Shown: in pieces, positions 12,693-27,394 of the stretch
Position numbering within the stretch: the stretch's first letter is position 1
Layout of the letters: each line of letters opens with the position of its first letter
Source of the DNA: Phycomyces blakesleeanus NRRL 1555(-)
Lineage: Eukaryota; Mucoromycota; Mucoromycetes; Mucorales; Phycomycetaceae
DNA length: 64,000 bases
Reading direction: 5' to 3'
NCBI RefSeq assembly: GCF_001638985.1
Contig: NW_017265134.1
Location: 1,488,001 to 1,552,000 of the forward strand
Position numbers and translations under genes: made by a program
Notes under the pieces: model-generated
Seen by the model: the letters and a program-made list of their open reading frames with translations, nothing else
Told to the model about the DNA's origin: nothing
Databases searched by the model: none

Positions 12693-15600
12693 ATGACAGC
12701 AGCATACGAACGCCTCTTGGCGCAACTAAAAGACCTAAAATGTTGCGATTCTAAACTGACAGCAACCATGCGAACCCTCATTCTCGATCCTTTTAAACCT
12801 GACCCCAGTCGCCCGGAATCTCTTTGTAGAGCAGCACAACCAACGCGCCATGAGTTCATGAAGCTGTCCAATGATATTTCACCAATCGCTATTCAAATTG
12901 TCAATCAGAATCTAAAGACTCTCGATGCTGCGAAATCAATGCCAGTCGACGATCGTACTGCTGCTGTGAATTGTTTGATTGATACTTGTCTTTATGCGAT
13001 TGCAGCATTACGATGCATGGGAAACTGCTCATCGCTAAAACCTTTGGATCTAGAAAAATCCTTGTCAAATTTGATTGGAAAAATGATTACCATTGGAGAG
13101 GTAAAAATAAGTAAATAATCAAAATCAAAATCAAAATCAGAAATACATACACACACACAAAATAGATAATATGGAGAAGTAAAGAAATAGATATAGAGAA
13201 ATAGAGCAAGAACAAAAAAAAATTGATCAATTTCATAAGATATATAAATTATATATATATTTCTTTATCGATAATGAATACTGAAAAAAAAACATATTTA
13301 CATTATATGCTTATATACCAAACATAAAGTATGGATGGGCTTTGGATGAACTTCGCAAACTACGAAATGTGTTGGATCAATTTGCAAGACCATTGCTGGT
13401 AGGAAAGACTACCCAAAAATCCGGTCAACAACAACAGGGCAAGAGTGGTTTAACTGTATCTTCACCAAATCAGCGTAGACAAGATTCTTCATCTAAACCG
13501 CCGCCAGTATCATTTGGTGCCTTGGATCGATATTCAGATCAAATACCAGATCAATCCATGGTACAATTGTACGGAGAAATGACATTCCCCCTGGATACTG
13601 GAATAAGTGAAACCAGCATGATTCTGTTGATTCTTGCCTATCAGTTGAGTTTTATCCGCGTATGGTGTAATATTCGGCAAGGATCCTTATTAAAAGTAAG
13701 GATAGTAAAATTACACATCTTTCTGTCTGTTTGTTTGTTCTTTTTTCTTTAAAGAAAATAGCAATACTTTAGATTTATACTTCTTTAATTTCTTATTATT
13801 ATTATTGACATTATTGTGAACGAAACTAATTTATAGAAAATCAACAACTTGTTTCATATAGTATTTACCCGATTTACTGGCTCAACCAGGAAATGTATTT
13901 GAGTGGATTCAACATTTATCAACCGTTGAACCAGAAGTCGCCAAAAAACAATCTGATGCTCTTCACAAGATTCTACTGCGTGCTTCAAAGATAGTCGATC
14001 CATCCATTAAAGATTCTAATCTGATAATATATCGTCTTCAGGCGTATTCTTGGAAAGCATCAGCACGTACTGGAAATATGCCAATTGCCTCCATATGCGA
14101 CTATATGTTACGCTCGAGTATCAGCCTTGAGAAATCCTCTAAGCAAAGTAAGATGATATGACTACTTGTTAGTTTCTATAAAAGTATAAAAGTATCTATA
14201 TATATAAAGGAAGAAATATAGGAATTATTCTTTGATTTAGATACTTATTGATCCAATCTTTGTTGCATATATTGTCAAAGATTATTACAGTATTCTTTTA
14301 GCTTTCTATGCTGATTTTGTGCCTGAAATATCTCTTAATGTCAAGGATGATGCTGAAGTGAATTCGTACTTTATTCTGACAGAATATTATGGTTATCTTG
14401 CTCGAAAGGTATAAAACAAAAGAGATATTTGTATAAGAACTCTACATAAAATTTAACCCCACCTTGACTTTTTCTCTCTCTCTGTTACCTATAGTCTAAT
14501 GATCACAAGGCAGAATATACAGCCTTTCAATCAATGTTAAAACCACTCAATGGAGCTCTCAAGCAATCCAATAAATCCCATTTTTTTAAGATGGCTTATG
14601 GGGCATCCGCAGAGTTAGCTATGCTCTCAGCAACCATTGACCGTATACTCCAAAACGAACAATGTGCGTCATTCGATAGTACACTCTTCATTCCCTCTTT
14701 CTCTCTCATCTACCCTAAACTAACATAACTTTGATTTATCTAATCATCATAATAGATATAACTCTTGCTTTCGAAAATGCGATTAGCTACATCAAACCTT
14801 TGCTAACGTGTCCGAAACCAAATGGACCCTACGATTCTCGTGCGCTTGGAAGCCTTTGCAAAAACATCGACCATTTTCAGCAAAGCTGCCAAAAATTCTT
14901 TGATTATGTCAAAAAACAAAAGACATCCAAAACGGAATCATCAATGCCACCACCTTCATCATTTTCTTCTCCGGGAGGTCCAAGTATCTCCTTGCCACGG
15001 ACCCAGACACGGTCGGTTTTGGGCTTAGAAGGATGGCGCCAAGGATTTCCTCCCATGATGACAATGTTAGAACAAGCCAGCAAATTTCTTATTCGTAGTG
15101 TAAAATGGGTTGAAGTAAGTATATCACAAACAGATCTACACACATGCACGGACGATAAACATTTCTATAAAGCAACTTGGTCTGGTCATCTAATGCTCTT
15201 TTATTATCAATAACTGCTCTGTGTTCTTATCTAGTCGGATAAACGCCCGCCGGTGGTTCCTGAGAAAATATATCTTTCATTTGTTGATACGATGGTGTTA
15301 TTGGCAAAGATGCACATGTTGATCCACAAGGATATCGAGACAGCTCAACGAGTTTATATTTACCTTAAAAAGGCCGAGGATCTATGCTTAGACTACAAGT
15401 ATATAGCCGGTCTTTACTGGACTTCATTAGGGTACCGTGATATTGGTATCGACTTTGCTACTCGCCAACTCTACGAAGAAGCTATATATCCTATGCGCAA
15501 ATCGTGTACTCTTCTCGAAAAACAACAAGAAAAGAAACCAACCGATACCGATGCATTTCAATTGTGTAAGCGTTATGATACTTTGGGCGTCTGCTGTCAA

Positions 15601-17808
15601 AAGAGTGGTCAGTATGAGGTAATGTATTCAATTATTAAAACATAAAAAAATCAAACAAACAAGCAACAACAACAATAATAATAACATCGTGTTAATTAAT
15701 ATTCTATATATATAGCAAGCTGCACAGGCCTTTAGACAGGCTCTCATGCGTTTTCCTACTTCAAGCATAAAAAACTTTGTCAGTCAAGCTTCTTCTACCT
15801 CAATCTCAACTATTGCCTACAAGAACCCACTGATCCCAAAAACCATGGACAGGTTTCTGCGATGCTCGGCTGTGGATATGAATATGCTTGATGTCCAGCT
15901 TGCATCCAAAGCCCTCAACTTGTCTCAGCTCACATCCTTAGAGTCGTGCATTGTCTATGAATGTGAGCTAGCAATCTTGCAGCAATTGATGGTGAAGAGG
16001 GATGTGAGTTTGCTGCAAGAACATGTTTTTAAGATTCTACTGTCTATGTATAATCCAGAAACTTGTCCAATTCGCAGAACCAGGTAAAATAAAGAAAGAA
16101 TAAAGTCGCGATTTGTTGGTTGGCTGGCTGCTTGGTGGGTCTGTATACAAATATAAATCAGACAAACTAATATTCGAGAACGTGTTTTGTTAGAGTACTT
16201 CTTGAAAAAGTACAACTCGAACGTATGAAGCATTCATTAGGTAAATCCGAACTATCTTCTGCTATTGAGTGTGCGTTCGAGGCTTCTAAGTTACTTCAAT
16301 CCAAGGTGAGCTTAGATAAATGTTCATATATACATATAATATATATATATATATATCCTTTTTGTCTTGTTGTTTTTGTTTTGTTTTGATGTTTTGAAAT
16401 TATATAAAGACTCATTTTACACACACATACACACACACACACACATACCCATACAAATACCAATAGACCTACGGAGAAGATTCCAATTTACTCCATTATA
16501 GACGCCATTATATGGCAATGGCTGATTCTTGGATTGCGATATGTAGCTATGAGATGGGAGAGGACCCGCCTTACGCTTATGAGCCATGTATTAGTCAATG
16601 GGGTAAACTATTGAAAGATATTCAGCCAAAGAGTAAAGGTAATAAATAAATAAATAAATAATGAATATATAGATACACTATAATATTTATTTACTTTGCT
16701 GTAGGTGATACTTTGCCTGATGATGTAAAGGGAATCCATCGCTGTATTGATAATGTGGATCGTCTTTATTCGCATCTTCAAATGCTTTCAAATACCTTTT
16801 CATTGAACTACCAGCTGGTCTTTCGGGCAAATGTGCTTTGTCTACTCCAAAAACTAGCAAATGGACTGCGTTCATCGACCACTGAAGACATCTCTGGTAA
16901 AGTAGTATACTACGCCTAAAAACCAAACAATTAAATAATAAACCTCATACTAATGTATTCATATATATATATATATACATGTCTTGTTTTTATTGAATAG
17001 ATACCGTGCTATTGTCAGCTACATTGGGACGTACATGGAGTGATATGGGATATTCTGGAAAGGCATCCATCGAGTTTGCATCAACACAGGAAATGGTTAA
17101 AAGCCCACAATGCAATCCAACGTCCATTACAACATACCATATGTATTTTGCCTACCACAAAGCACAGATAGGTCGATACAAAGAAAGGTATCACGAAAGA
17201 AAACTTTGATTATTTATATACGATAAACGCTAATATACATATATAATTTTTGTATAGTAAGGTTGCTTTTGATCTGGCCAAGAAATCATGGAAAGCAACA
17301 ACAAGTCTATCAACTGCTCAACCTCTGCGAAACGGTCGTCTTCAGATCGCAAAAACTCTTGAATTGGCAGATGCTTACTATATTCATTCTTTTATTGAAT
17401 CTCATATGGTAAGTTTACAAGTAACTTTTATTCTTTCTTCTTGAGAATCTAGTTTTGCATACTATTTCGGTTATCATTTCTGCTTCTTTGTTTTTTTTTT
17501 AAAAAAAAAGATGATTTTAATAGGATACACTTGAACACGCCATTCTGGATGCCATGGATGCGTTTAGAATATTGAGCAAATGCGCAAACACATTCAAGCT
17601 CGAAGCAGCCCAGCGTGCTTGTCCTAATAGTAATCAAGTGGAAGATCCATTTGGCGATGACAGTTCAGCTGCCCGCCATACGACAGGGTCTGTCATGTCT
17701 GCTGCTGATATTGCTTTTAAAGAATCTGAATGGTGTATTGCACAGGTTTGTTAGGTTTTACACCCACACCTAAACACATAAGAATGACCTTAATTGCTGA
17801 TATTGACC

Positions 17809-17844
<36 letters not shown>

Positions 17845-20800
17845 AATTGTATCAATTAGAGGATGGGAGTTTGCCTTTTACATCTCGGTAATATCCATGG
17901 AAAACATGGTTCATGGAGAGAGGCACTGTATTTCTTGCAACAGGGTCAACTGTTAGGCGAACAGATTGGCTCCGAAGCCATGAGTTACAAATTCTCTTTG
18001 GGACTCACTGAATTTCACATTCGATGCGGCACATTTGAGGACAACCGACAGTTTATTGAAAAAGCTGCCGGGCTTCTCAATGTAGAGGTACTTTCTTTTT
18101 TCTTGACAAAGACAACGAAAAAGTTTATACATGATTTATAACATGAGAATACTAATTAGTGGATTCGTCCTTTGTGGTTGGTTGGTGGTTGGGTTGATTA
18201 TAGGAAGACCCTTATTTGAAACATAAATTAGACCTACAGATGATGGTGGGATATGCAATGTCGAATGCTGAAACAAATATAGATGATTCGATGAGTGCAT
18301 ATGCAATGGCCAACCAAACAGTCTGTGAATTGACAGACCGAGAATTTATTGTTAACCTTGAAAAGTTGGTAGAACCGTAAGTAGCTGTGCTTATTGTTAA
18401 GGAAACCAATCAAGATATTGACTATACTAACTTAACTATTTCAGAGACACGATCCACGAAGAGCATTTTAAAATAATAAACTTGAAGAAAGGCCACAAAG
18501 GTATAAACAGAAAGAGAAAAAGAACTATGTATGCACTGTACGCGGACTTGTGCTTACCTATTTGGTTGTGTAGAATTTGAATGCATCCCATTGTTCAATA
18601 AAGACGGACTCAATACAATTCACAAAGGTATACAAAATAGAGAGAGATATTCAGGGTTACATATGCGAATATTATGATTAATATTTGTGTATTCATATAA
18701 TTGGATATATATATATACAATAGAGCTAGCTAGTCTTGAACAAGATGTAAACTTAGAAAGTATCCTTGATTCACTGGATAAACTTGAAAAAGACAAGGTT
18801 ATGGTAACGGAAAAGGTAAATAAATATAATCGAGCTCTTAATCCTTTTATTGTAGCTGCAATTATTCTGTAAGATTGAAATGAAATTAATAACTTGGCTG
18901 TAGTGTGAGCTGGACTCTGCCTTAACAAAAGTGTGGAAGGCTCTTGTTGACAAGAAAGTTTCTGAGGACATTGCTACCAATATACTATCAAGAAGTAAGT
19001 TGTAAAAAAAAGTACCATGTGCAAGAATGAGTTTTTGTATATATGTTTAATAAAACTATCTCTTTATTCAATATTAGTACTTGCTTTACCTAACTCTGGA
19101 TTCACACCTAGAAAAGGTAAAATAATAAGATAAATTTTGCTGTTGCTTTTGTTGATGTTATTATTATCAACGTCTATTGATTACTGGAAAACGTTTTATT
19201 TATTTGTACCTAGTTCAAGCTGTTTCTTCGGTATCAAAAAGATCAATGGCACAGCAGGTTTACAGTGAGAAGCCTGTTAAGAACCAGCCTATCAATCAAA
19301 TTCGTGATATGCTCAAGTCGTACTTGGAAAAGGTGATTGAATCTCATCACAAAAACCTTAATGTTGGCAGCCTTGGAGCACTTCGTTCTATGTATGAGTG
19401 TGCTGGGCCCTTGATGTTCCTCAAAGGATGCCTTTCCGAAAATAAGAAACGCTTAAAAAATGAAACTGGTCAAAGCTCCTACACCTTTGGTAAATATTTT
19501 GTTAAAGATGCTGTTTTGTTTCGTTGTTTTAGTGAAAAGTATTTACATATATAATCTAACCTTCCTTCAATCCTTTTTGTTTTTTTTTTATTTGTTTTGA
19601 TTTGTACCCATCCGTGTAATAGAAATGTCCAAAGGTCTCAAGTTACGCCGTGAAATGAAATTGTGCCTGGGCGTCAAACTTCAGGGCCTCAGGGAAACAA
19701 ATGAACCAAGTGAGCCACATTGGCCTGCTGATCGAACTACGCCTGCGCTCCCCCTGAAACGACGCCGTAGAAACAGCACACATGGTAACACTTGTACTGT
19801 CGATCCTACATTATCCTCCACATCAGCAATTACCTCACTTGCGGACTATTTGAGTGCACAGCAGCAATTTTATGATCATGAACTCAACCTTGAAGACACT
19901 GCATTCCAAACCAACTTTGTCGACATCTTACCTCCGCATTGGACAGCTGTTTCGATCAATCTAGATCCAGCCACAAACGCACTTTATGTAGCTCAACTGA
20001 AAGCACACGAACACCCTCTTATCGTTAAGGTTCCACTCTCTCGGTTACGGATCAGCAAACCAACTAGTAGGTCTCAACCCGAACTCGCCCTGTCTTTTGA
20101 AGAAGCAAGTCTAGAACTCAAGGACATTATCGAAAAGAGCGATGAGACGATATTTGTACGGAACGAACGGAGTACCAAAACACAGGTGAATGCATGGTGG
20201 TCTGAACGCACTTTATTGGACGAACGGATTCGGTGCTTATTGGAACGCATAGAAAATGAATGGTTTGGAGGCTTCAAGGTAAATAATAGTAAAACCAAGA
20301 GGTTATGTGCTTGTCATGAAAGAAACCATAGTTTATTTATTTATTTTTCTCCTTTGATATACACCAGGGTTTACTATGTGGTGCACATCAAAACAGTGAA
20401 GTAGAATTTAAAAAATTCAAAGAAGCTCTTATCAAGGCAGTTTATGAAGTGGCTCGTAAATCTCAGGGTGTTGGGTCTACAGCTGTGTGCGAAACATTGG
20501 ACATCGAGGCATCTGTCTGCCGAATGATATTGAGATTGGGTCCAACACCACAAGAAAAAGATGTAGAAGATGTGATGCAACTATTGCTGGGTGATTATGA
20601 GAACCAAGGCGCAGTTATCAAGTATACATCTATGGATGTAAGCATTGTAAGTAAAAGAAAAAGAAGAAGATAAATTTGAAAATGCTAACAAATCAAACAA
20701 AATCAAATAAAATAAAATATTATTTTAGCTAAAGAACAAAATCATAGCAATGATCACAAAATACTACACAGCCAGTAAGCGGACTGGTGTGGATCCTTTG

Positions 20801-22026
20801 AAAGAACTTGCAGACGAACACATAATCCTTATCCTCGATGCATATACCAACCAATTCCCATTCGAAAGTATGCCAATACTTCGGTCGCGTGCAGTTTCGC
20901 GTCTGCCATCCCTTGCTCTTTTGCGTGATCGGGTCACGGCCAACCGACACCTTTCAGGGGCAGAGGAAGGTTGGTCAGAACTGGGAGTCAATACTTCGAA
21001 TACATACTATGTCTTGAATCCTTCGGGAGACTTGAAACATACCCAAAGTGAATTTGAAAATACGTTCCAGAGGTATGTGTAAAAGAAGATTTTAAGTCTT
21101 TATTTTTTCTTTATTTGTTATTGTTATTAATGTGAGTTACTAATACAATTGTATAATTATATTTGACTTGCTTATTAGTATGTTTGGATGGGACGGACTG
21201 GTAGAAGAACGACCAATGGAACAAGAATTAGAAAGAGCTTTAAAGACCAGAGACCTGTTTATGTATGTTGCCTTAATATCTACAAACGCACATATATATA
21301 GATGTAGATATATGTATATTCAATGGCAAATCTAATTAACCTTTTCTTTTTGAAAAAAATAATAATATATATATATATGGTTATGTAGGTATTTCGGACA
21401 TAGCGCAGGACAATCATTCATACGTGGTCAACGCATTAGGAACCTTCCTAGATGTGCAGTAGCTCTTTTAATGGGGTGCAGCAGTGGTTCTCTAGATAGA
21501 AAGAAAGAATATGACCCTGATGGTTATGTGCTTAATTATCTGTTAGGTGGAAGGTGAGTTAAATTTATATAATATTGAGTTTTCTTTACTTACTAATTAA
21601 AACCTTGTAAATTGTTGTTATTATTATTATTCTGTTTCAAAAAAAAATCATAAAACCAAACCAGTTCAACAGTTGTAGCTACACTTTGGGATGTTACAGA
21701 CAAAAGTCTGGACAAGTTAACCAAGCAAATGCTGAGTGAATGGGGTGTTTTGCCAAACAATACAGGCGAAAATACCTCTCTAGTCAAGGCTGTGGCTTCA
21801 TCTCGTGCCCATTCTAACCTAACGTATCTAATCGGTAAGTTTATTTTATTTTTCTATATAAATACAACTACAACTACAAATACACAACCAAACAAAAGAA
21901 AAAGAGTAATGTTTTTGACGAAATGAGGGTTGGGTTTTGGTGTGTGTGTGCGTGTTGGTGTTGGTGAATAATGTTGTAGGTGCATCGGTGGTTGTGTATG
22001 GTATTCCGTGTTACGTTAAGACCTAA
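12693..22026 (+). CDS. ESP1: Separase (peptidase C50)
   Basis: I could chain 29 exons with consistent phases, giving about 2078 aa, the usual separase size. Main exon limits: 12693-13100, 13330-13695, 13862-14147, 14302-14408, 14495-14663, 14756-15114, 15235-15618, 15716-16083, then twenty further exons, closing with 20729-21072, 21179-21262, 21389-21553, 21665-21834 and 21980-22026. The N-terminal 1500 residues are helical TPR/HEAT-like repeats. The C-terminal caspase-like domain has the catalytic His in YFGHSAGQ (about residue 1956) and Cys in LMGCSSG (about 1982), followed by VVATLWDVTDKSLD. Separase cleaves the cohesin kleisin at anaphase onset and is held by securin. The final exon (ends YGIPCYVKT) is tiny but phase-correct. 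Confidence 0.95.
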
Positions 22027-22430
22027 AATGACCAAAAAAAACAAGTAGCCGAAAAGAAAGGTGATCGGTTCAATAAATATAAACATAATTATTACAACAT
22101 TGTTGCGTGAATTTGTGTGATTTTAATAAAATAGGACTAGATACATATACCTACTATATACAAATATATAGTTATTTCTTGTGTATGTTTGCAAAAAAAA
22201 TTAATTAATGAATTAATGAATTATTATTATTAATATTAATAATAATTGATTTAGTAATGGTAGATATATGAAAAGAAGTGTATTATTATTGAGACAAGAA
22301 ATAGTATAAAGAAAACAAAGCACAGAGAAAAAAATATATGTATATTTATGTATAACAACCTCATTCAATTCTTTAAACCTTGCCCTGATCCACATAATCC
22401 TATCATAAATAGTACATATATTGAACAAGT
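22027..22430. other. Convergent 3' region, separase / MAPKKK
   Basis: About 400 bases between two tail-to-tail genes. Only A/T-rich sequence with short TTATTA-type repeats (near 22200-22250) is seen; shared 3' UTRs are expected. Confidence 0.6.
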
Positions 22431-23163
22431 TTAGATCAGTTGATTTGCTACTTTGGAAAATGAAAATGAAATCTGCACACAAAAATGTGTGTCTTTTTCC
22501 ATATAGTTACCTGAAAATTGAAGTCTGGATCTTGGTAACAAAAAGAATGAGATAGCAATTCTTGTGCTGTGGGTCGTTTGTCTGGGTCGCTGTAAAATAA
22601 ATAAAATAAATATCAACAATCAACAATCAAAATAAAAGCAACTTACATTTGTAAGCACAATTCAAGGAAATCTTTAGCTTCTTTAGATATTTGCTTGGGA
22701 ATTTTTGGAGATTTGAGACATCCAAGCTGCGTGAAAAAAAAAGAAGAAAAATAAGACCATAATTAGCACAAGCTTTTGTTTTTGTTTTTGTTGTTGTTGT
22801 TTTTTACAACAACAACAAAAAGAGAGAAAGGGAGTATTAGCTATAAGAAGTGTAGTTTTGTCATACATTATAAAGGGTTGCAATTTGGTTAAAAGCAATC
22901 CAAGGGCGTTGACCAGTGAGCATTTCTATCACAGTGCATCCCAAACTCCAGATATCCACCTTGGCACTATAGGGTTCATTTTTGACTACTTCTGGTGCCA
23001 TCCTATGTACACACAAATACAGATACAGATACAGATACAAATACAAATGCGGACAATAGTAATAGTAATAAAATAAAAAGAAAATAAAAAGGCACAGACA
23101 GAGATAGAGAGTAAAGAGTGGTGATACGTATAGATATATAGAATATATATGTAGATGTAGATG

Positions 23164-23215
<52 letters not shown>

Positions 23216-23585
23216 GTTATGTAGAAAAAGATAATAATTTATTAATGAATAAAGGAATGAATGAATAAATAAATAAATGAATAGATTCTTGTATACTATG
23301 CTTTATTATCATTTCTATTAAAAAAGCTCCATGTAATTTACCTACCAGTATATTGATCCACGCAACGACATACGAGAGTTAGCATCATAGACTTGGCTGT
23401 AATCATTCTTTTTCGAAAGGCCAAAATCAGATATTTTGCACACTCCATCAGCTTCTACCAATATATTGGCAGCCTTGATATCCTGGATAGCAACAAGAAT
23501 CCAAAAGAGAGATAGAGAGAAAAGAAATAATTAAACAGTAAAGAGATTAACAACAGCCTCTTTTCTATATGTGGATCTTTTAAAG

Positions 23586-23617
<32 letters not shown>

Positions 23618-26600
23618 GTGTGTGTGTGTATATATTATATCTTACTCTGTGTAGAATACTTTTGGAGTGAAGATATGAAAGACCTAACAAGATTTGATAC
23701 GTAAAGTACCGAACCAAGCGTTCATCGAACCCTCCGCGCAGCTGTAATCTACTAGCAATACTTCCTCCAGAGACATACTCCAAAAAGATGTGGACAACTC
23801 CTTCGGCTTCGTCTTGTCCGTATCCAAGATATTGTACGATATTGTCGTGGTCTAGATCTTTTAGCATGGCAATTTCTTGATAAAGTGCTTTTACCATATC
23901 ATGCTGATGGTTTTGATGGTTTTGATGGTGATTTTGTTGATGCGGCTGTTGTGGTTGTTGTTGTGGCGAGTTATTATTACTCTGTACATTATTATTATTA
24001 TTGTTGTTGTTGTTATTAGTATTATTATTATTAATATTAATCTGTATATTATCATTGGTCTCAGGCCGGGGGGAACGGGGCACCTGGACTTGCTTGACTG
24101 CAATGACATCTCCTGTGTTCACATTGAAAGCCAAATACACACGCCCAAATGAACCTTTGCCAATCAATTGCCCACGAATCCACTGTACCGCCTGAGGAAC
24201 TTGTACTGGCTGATTATGGTGGGGGTGGTATTGGGAATGATTGTATTGGTTTAAGCGTCTCTTACGTTGGGGTTTGACTTCCAACAATGGAGTGTCCCAA
24301 AGTTTGGTACTCTTGCGACGTAATAATGTGTTGTTTCCATGAGTAAAGGCCAGATTAGAAGATGCAGTGTATTTCTTGCTGGCTTCTCTAGCCAAGGATC
24401 TAATAGAACGGCATTTGTTGGTATTGTTGGGACTCCGTCGTGAAGGCGAGGTTGGTGTTAAAGGAAGATTTAATTCGATATCCAGGTCGTGGTTGTCAAA
24501 GTACTGGTCAATGTTCTGACAGACAAGGTTGGCTGGTGGACGCTCACCCCAAAAGTCCTGTGGTTTTGGTCGTGGTGGAACGGCCCACAACAGAGAGACA
24601 TTGTTTGGTGTCGATATTATTGTAGTTGGACCTATTTCCATATTGTCTATAGTTGATGCTGTTGTTGCTGATGCTGCTGTGTTTACAATAACGGCTGGAT
24701 CAGTAAGTTGAATACGGCGGTGTTCCTGTGACGCTGACGGAGGTTGTTGTGGTTGTGATTGTGTCACTACCAGTGGTAGTGGAGATGAATAACGTACAGG
24801 AGGACAAACGGGGATACGGAAGGGTCCTCCCATGGGGAATATTGGTGAAAGGGTGTCTGACGGAGAGAAGCCGAGTTCTGGAGTGGTGAGTGGGTCTAAG
24901 GGGTGAGCTGGTCTGACCAATATTCGTTGGGTGGCAGCAGAGTCGGCTAATGAACACAGACGGACTAAATCGTGCGGCTGAAGGGGGGTGTCTAAATGTG
25001 AGTGGAGTGAGTGAGTGAGTGAGTGAATGAGTTTTTTTTTTTTAAAAAAAAAGAAAGGTATGTGTGCACACACGCACGCATGTGTAAATATATTGTATAT
25101 GTGTGTGTGTAGATATGCAGGCCGTTTAAGAGATATAGATCAAGACAGGGCAGGGTAGGGCAGGGCAAGGCAAGGCATGACATGACGAGAGAAGAATAAT
25201 GATAACAATCAGATTTCCTTACCAGGATCAGGTCCGTTCTCATGCATGTATTCATATGTATCACGTTCACCAGTCCAGTGCATGCGCTTGAGTAGCATGT
25301 CTTTGAGAATATCGGGATCTCGGATCTCTGCTACTGTAAGACTGTACCATGTTTCTTTGTCGGCTGTCACTTGTACTCTTGATTCCTTTCATTATCATTA
25401 TTATTAAATAAATAGATAAATAGATAAATAAAGATATAATTGAAACAGATAAGATTAAATGTACAGAATACAAAAAAAAAAAGTATATATTCATAAAGCT
25501 TACTCGTTTGGCAGGCAAGGATACACGAGTTGGCTGTATTGGCTGTGTTGGCCAATGGGAATACTGTGCCCAGAGACGGGATATTTTGTCGGGTGTGGAA
25601 GAGACCCGGGCAGGAATGGTTGGAGACAGACGTAGGGGTTCTTCGGTGTCTATGATGGCCGTGGGGTCCGCCGTCGCCGCAGCATTAGTAGCAGAATTAG
25701 CAGCATTAACAGCATTAACAGCATTAACAGCCGCAGCCGCAGCCGCCGAGTGAATGGGATTTTGGATTGGACTGGTTGCAAAGAGACTATTGCGTAGGCG
25801 GGTGAGGGTTGCTTTTGGTGAATAAGGTGGTGGAAATTGTTTTGGGCGGAATGGATAATCGGATGGCGAGGGTGAAGGCGAGGGGGAGGGCGAGGGGCAG
25901 GCGGCTGTGGTTGGATTTGTATTTGTATTTGTGGCGTTTGTGATTGTTGTGCTCGTATTCGTGCTCGTATTCGTGGTCGTGTTTGTGGTCGTAGCTGTGG
26001 TCGTAGCTGTGTTTGAGTTTGGGTAGATTTGGTCGATCTTGTGATAGGGTTCAAGGCGAGATGCGCTGGAGGGCGTGTGTGGACTGGGTGTGTAGCAGTA
26101 GAGATTTGTATTGATGGATATCTTTTGGTGTCGATAAACCTTTTCTCTTGTTTTAATATACACGTCCAAAACACACACACATATATATTCACATAGTTCT
26201 CTCTCTCTCTCTCTCTCTCTCTCTTTGGGTACTTACTGCAGTTGGTGGACTTGTGGATGGTAAACTAAGGGCGCGAATGTCATTTAGGAGGCGTCTTCGT
26301 TCGGCATAGGTTGTGATGGGCCGTGGTAGGATCTCGACGAGCTCCGAAAGCGTGATTTGAAAAAACCTTTCACCACAGACCCCATATGCTTTTTTTATTT
26401 TATTTTATTTCTTTAACAAAAAGAGTAAAAAGGATTTTTTCGGAACTATTGAAAAGGTATCTTTTTTTGTTTTGTTTTGGTTTTGGTTACCTTTGAAACG
26501 AGGTACCAGATTCGCCCAACCGTTATCAATAAGCCAGTCTGATACTTTGTCTTGATTCCAACGATCGGCAAAGTCATTCCCAAGTGAATGGCAAAGGGCT

Positions 26601-26638
26601 TCCAGAGTAGGCGATTGTCGGATCATTGTATGTAACAC
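22431..26638 (-). CDS. MAPKKK of the Bck1/Mkh1 (Ste11) group: SAM, Ras-binding-like, kinase
   Basis: Ten exons: 26638-26491, 26388-26237, about 26139-25504, 25385-25223, 24991-23646, 23482-23346, 23002-22867, 22726-22647, 22589-22511 and 22472-22431; about 972 aa. The acceptor of exon 3 is uncertain. Residues 1-75 form a SAM domain (VSDWLIDNGWANLVPRF joined to CGERFFQITLSELVEIL). Residues 310-385 look like a Ras-association/ubiquitin-like fold (RVQVTADKETWYSLTVAEI). The kinase domain starts near residue 637: GKGSFGRVY, IAVKQ, HRDIKAANIL, DFGLSKKN, GSIYWMAPE, all intact. The GLSKKN and MSLRGSIYWMAPEVV wording is that of Bck1/Mkh1 cell-wall-integrity MAPKKKs, while the SAM plus RA layout recalls Ste11/Byr2. 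About 60 Asn/Gln/His-rich residues interrupt the N-lobe after the beta-3 lysine. Upstream exons cannot be excluded. Confidence 0.88.
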
Positions 26639-27370
26639 AAAGTATAAGAGATATTGGGTAATATTTTTGTGTGCGTGTATGTGCGTGTGCGTGTGAGAGT
26701 GTGTTTGCGTTGATAACGATCAAATTATAGTCAGAAATTTACACGGCAAAACTGAACAATAGAAAAGAAGAAGAAGAAAGAAAGAAGAAGAAAAGGTGAT
26801 AATGATGAATAAGATATGAACAAGTATGTAACTATTAGCAGTTAAATGTTACAAAGAACAAATTAGGAATACGAGAGAAAGAGAGAGAGAGATAGAGAGA
26901 AAAGAAAGATGGAAATAAAATGAATTGAATTGAATCATATCCAATCTACTGCTAAACGCAAAAGTTATCTGACATGGGTGACGTCAATCAGCGCCCCTTC
27001 CTCTTTTTCTCTCTCTCTCTCTCTCGCTCGCTCTATTTCTTTCCTCTTTCTCTATCTATCACTTACACATACATACATACATACATACACATACATATAC
27101 ATATACATATATGTAAAATATTAAGTGTCTTTCGCCTTCTATATAAAGAAATACAACTGCAAATGATTAAAGATTTAGACTGCCATTTGAGTAAATTTGT
27201 ACACAAGAAATTGATGTTTTTGTTGTTGTTGTAAAGAAGTAATAATATTAGCAATATTAATATTGATGTTGTATGCTTTATTAAAAACGAAGGGAAAAAA
27301 AAGAAAGAGATTTGAAGAGTGAAAAAAAAATATTGATGTTCCAAAGGGATTTTATGTACACAATGATGCT
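26639..27370. other. Intergenic with purine-rich and (CATA)n repeats
   Basis: Upstream side of the MAPKKK gene. GAAGAAGAAG-type purine tracts (26762-26796), (GA)n near 26872-26905, a (CT)n block near 27005-27030 and (ACAT)n near 27065-27110 are seen. No gene is supported. Confidence 0.6.
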
Positions 27371-27394
27371 ATTTAATGTATATTCTTTTGTGGT

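Noticed and set aside
22640..22730. Apparent frameshift in kinase subdomains X-XI of the MAPKKK
   Set aside because: Re-reading the bases and exon phase (80-base exon, 22726-22647) showed the frame is intact.
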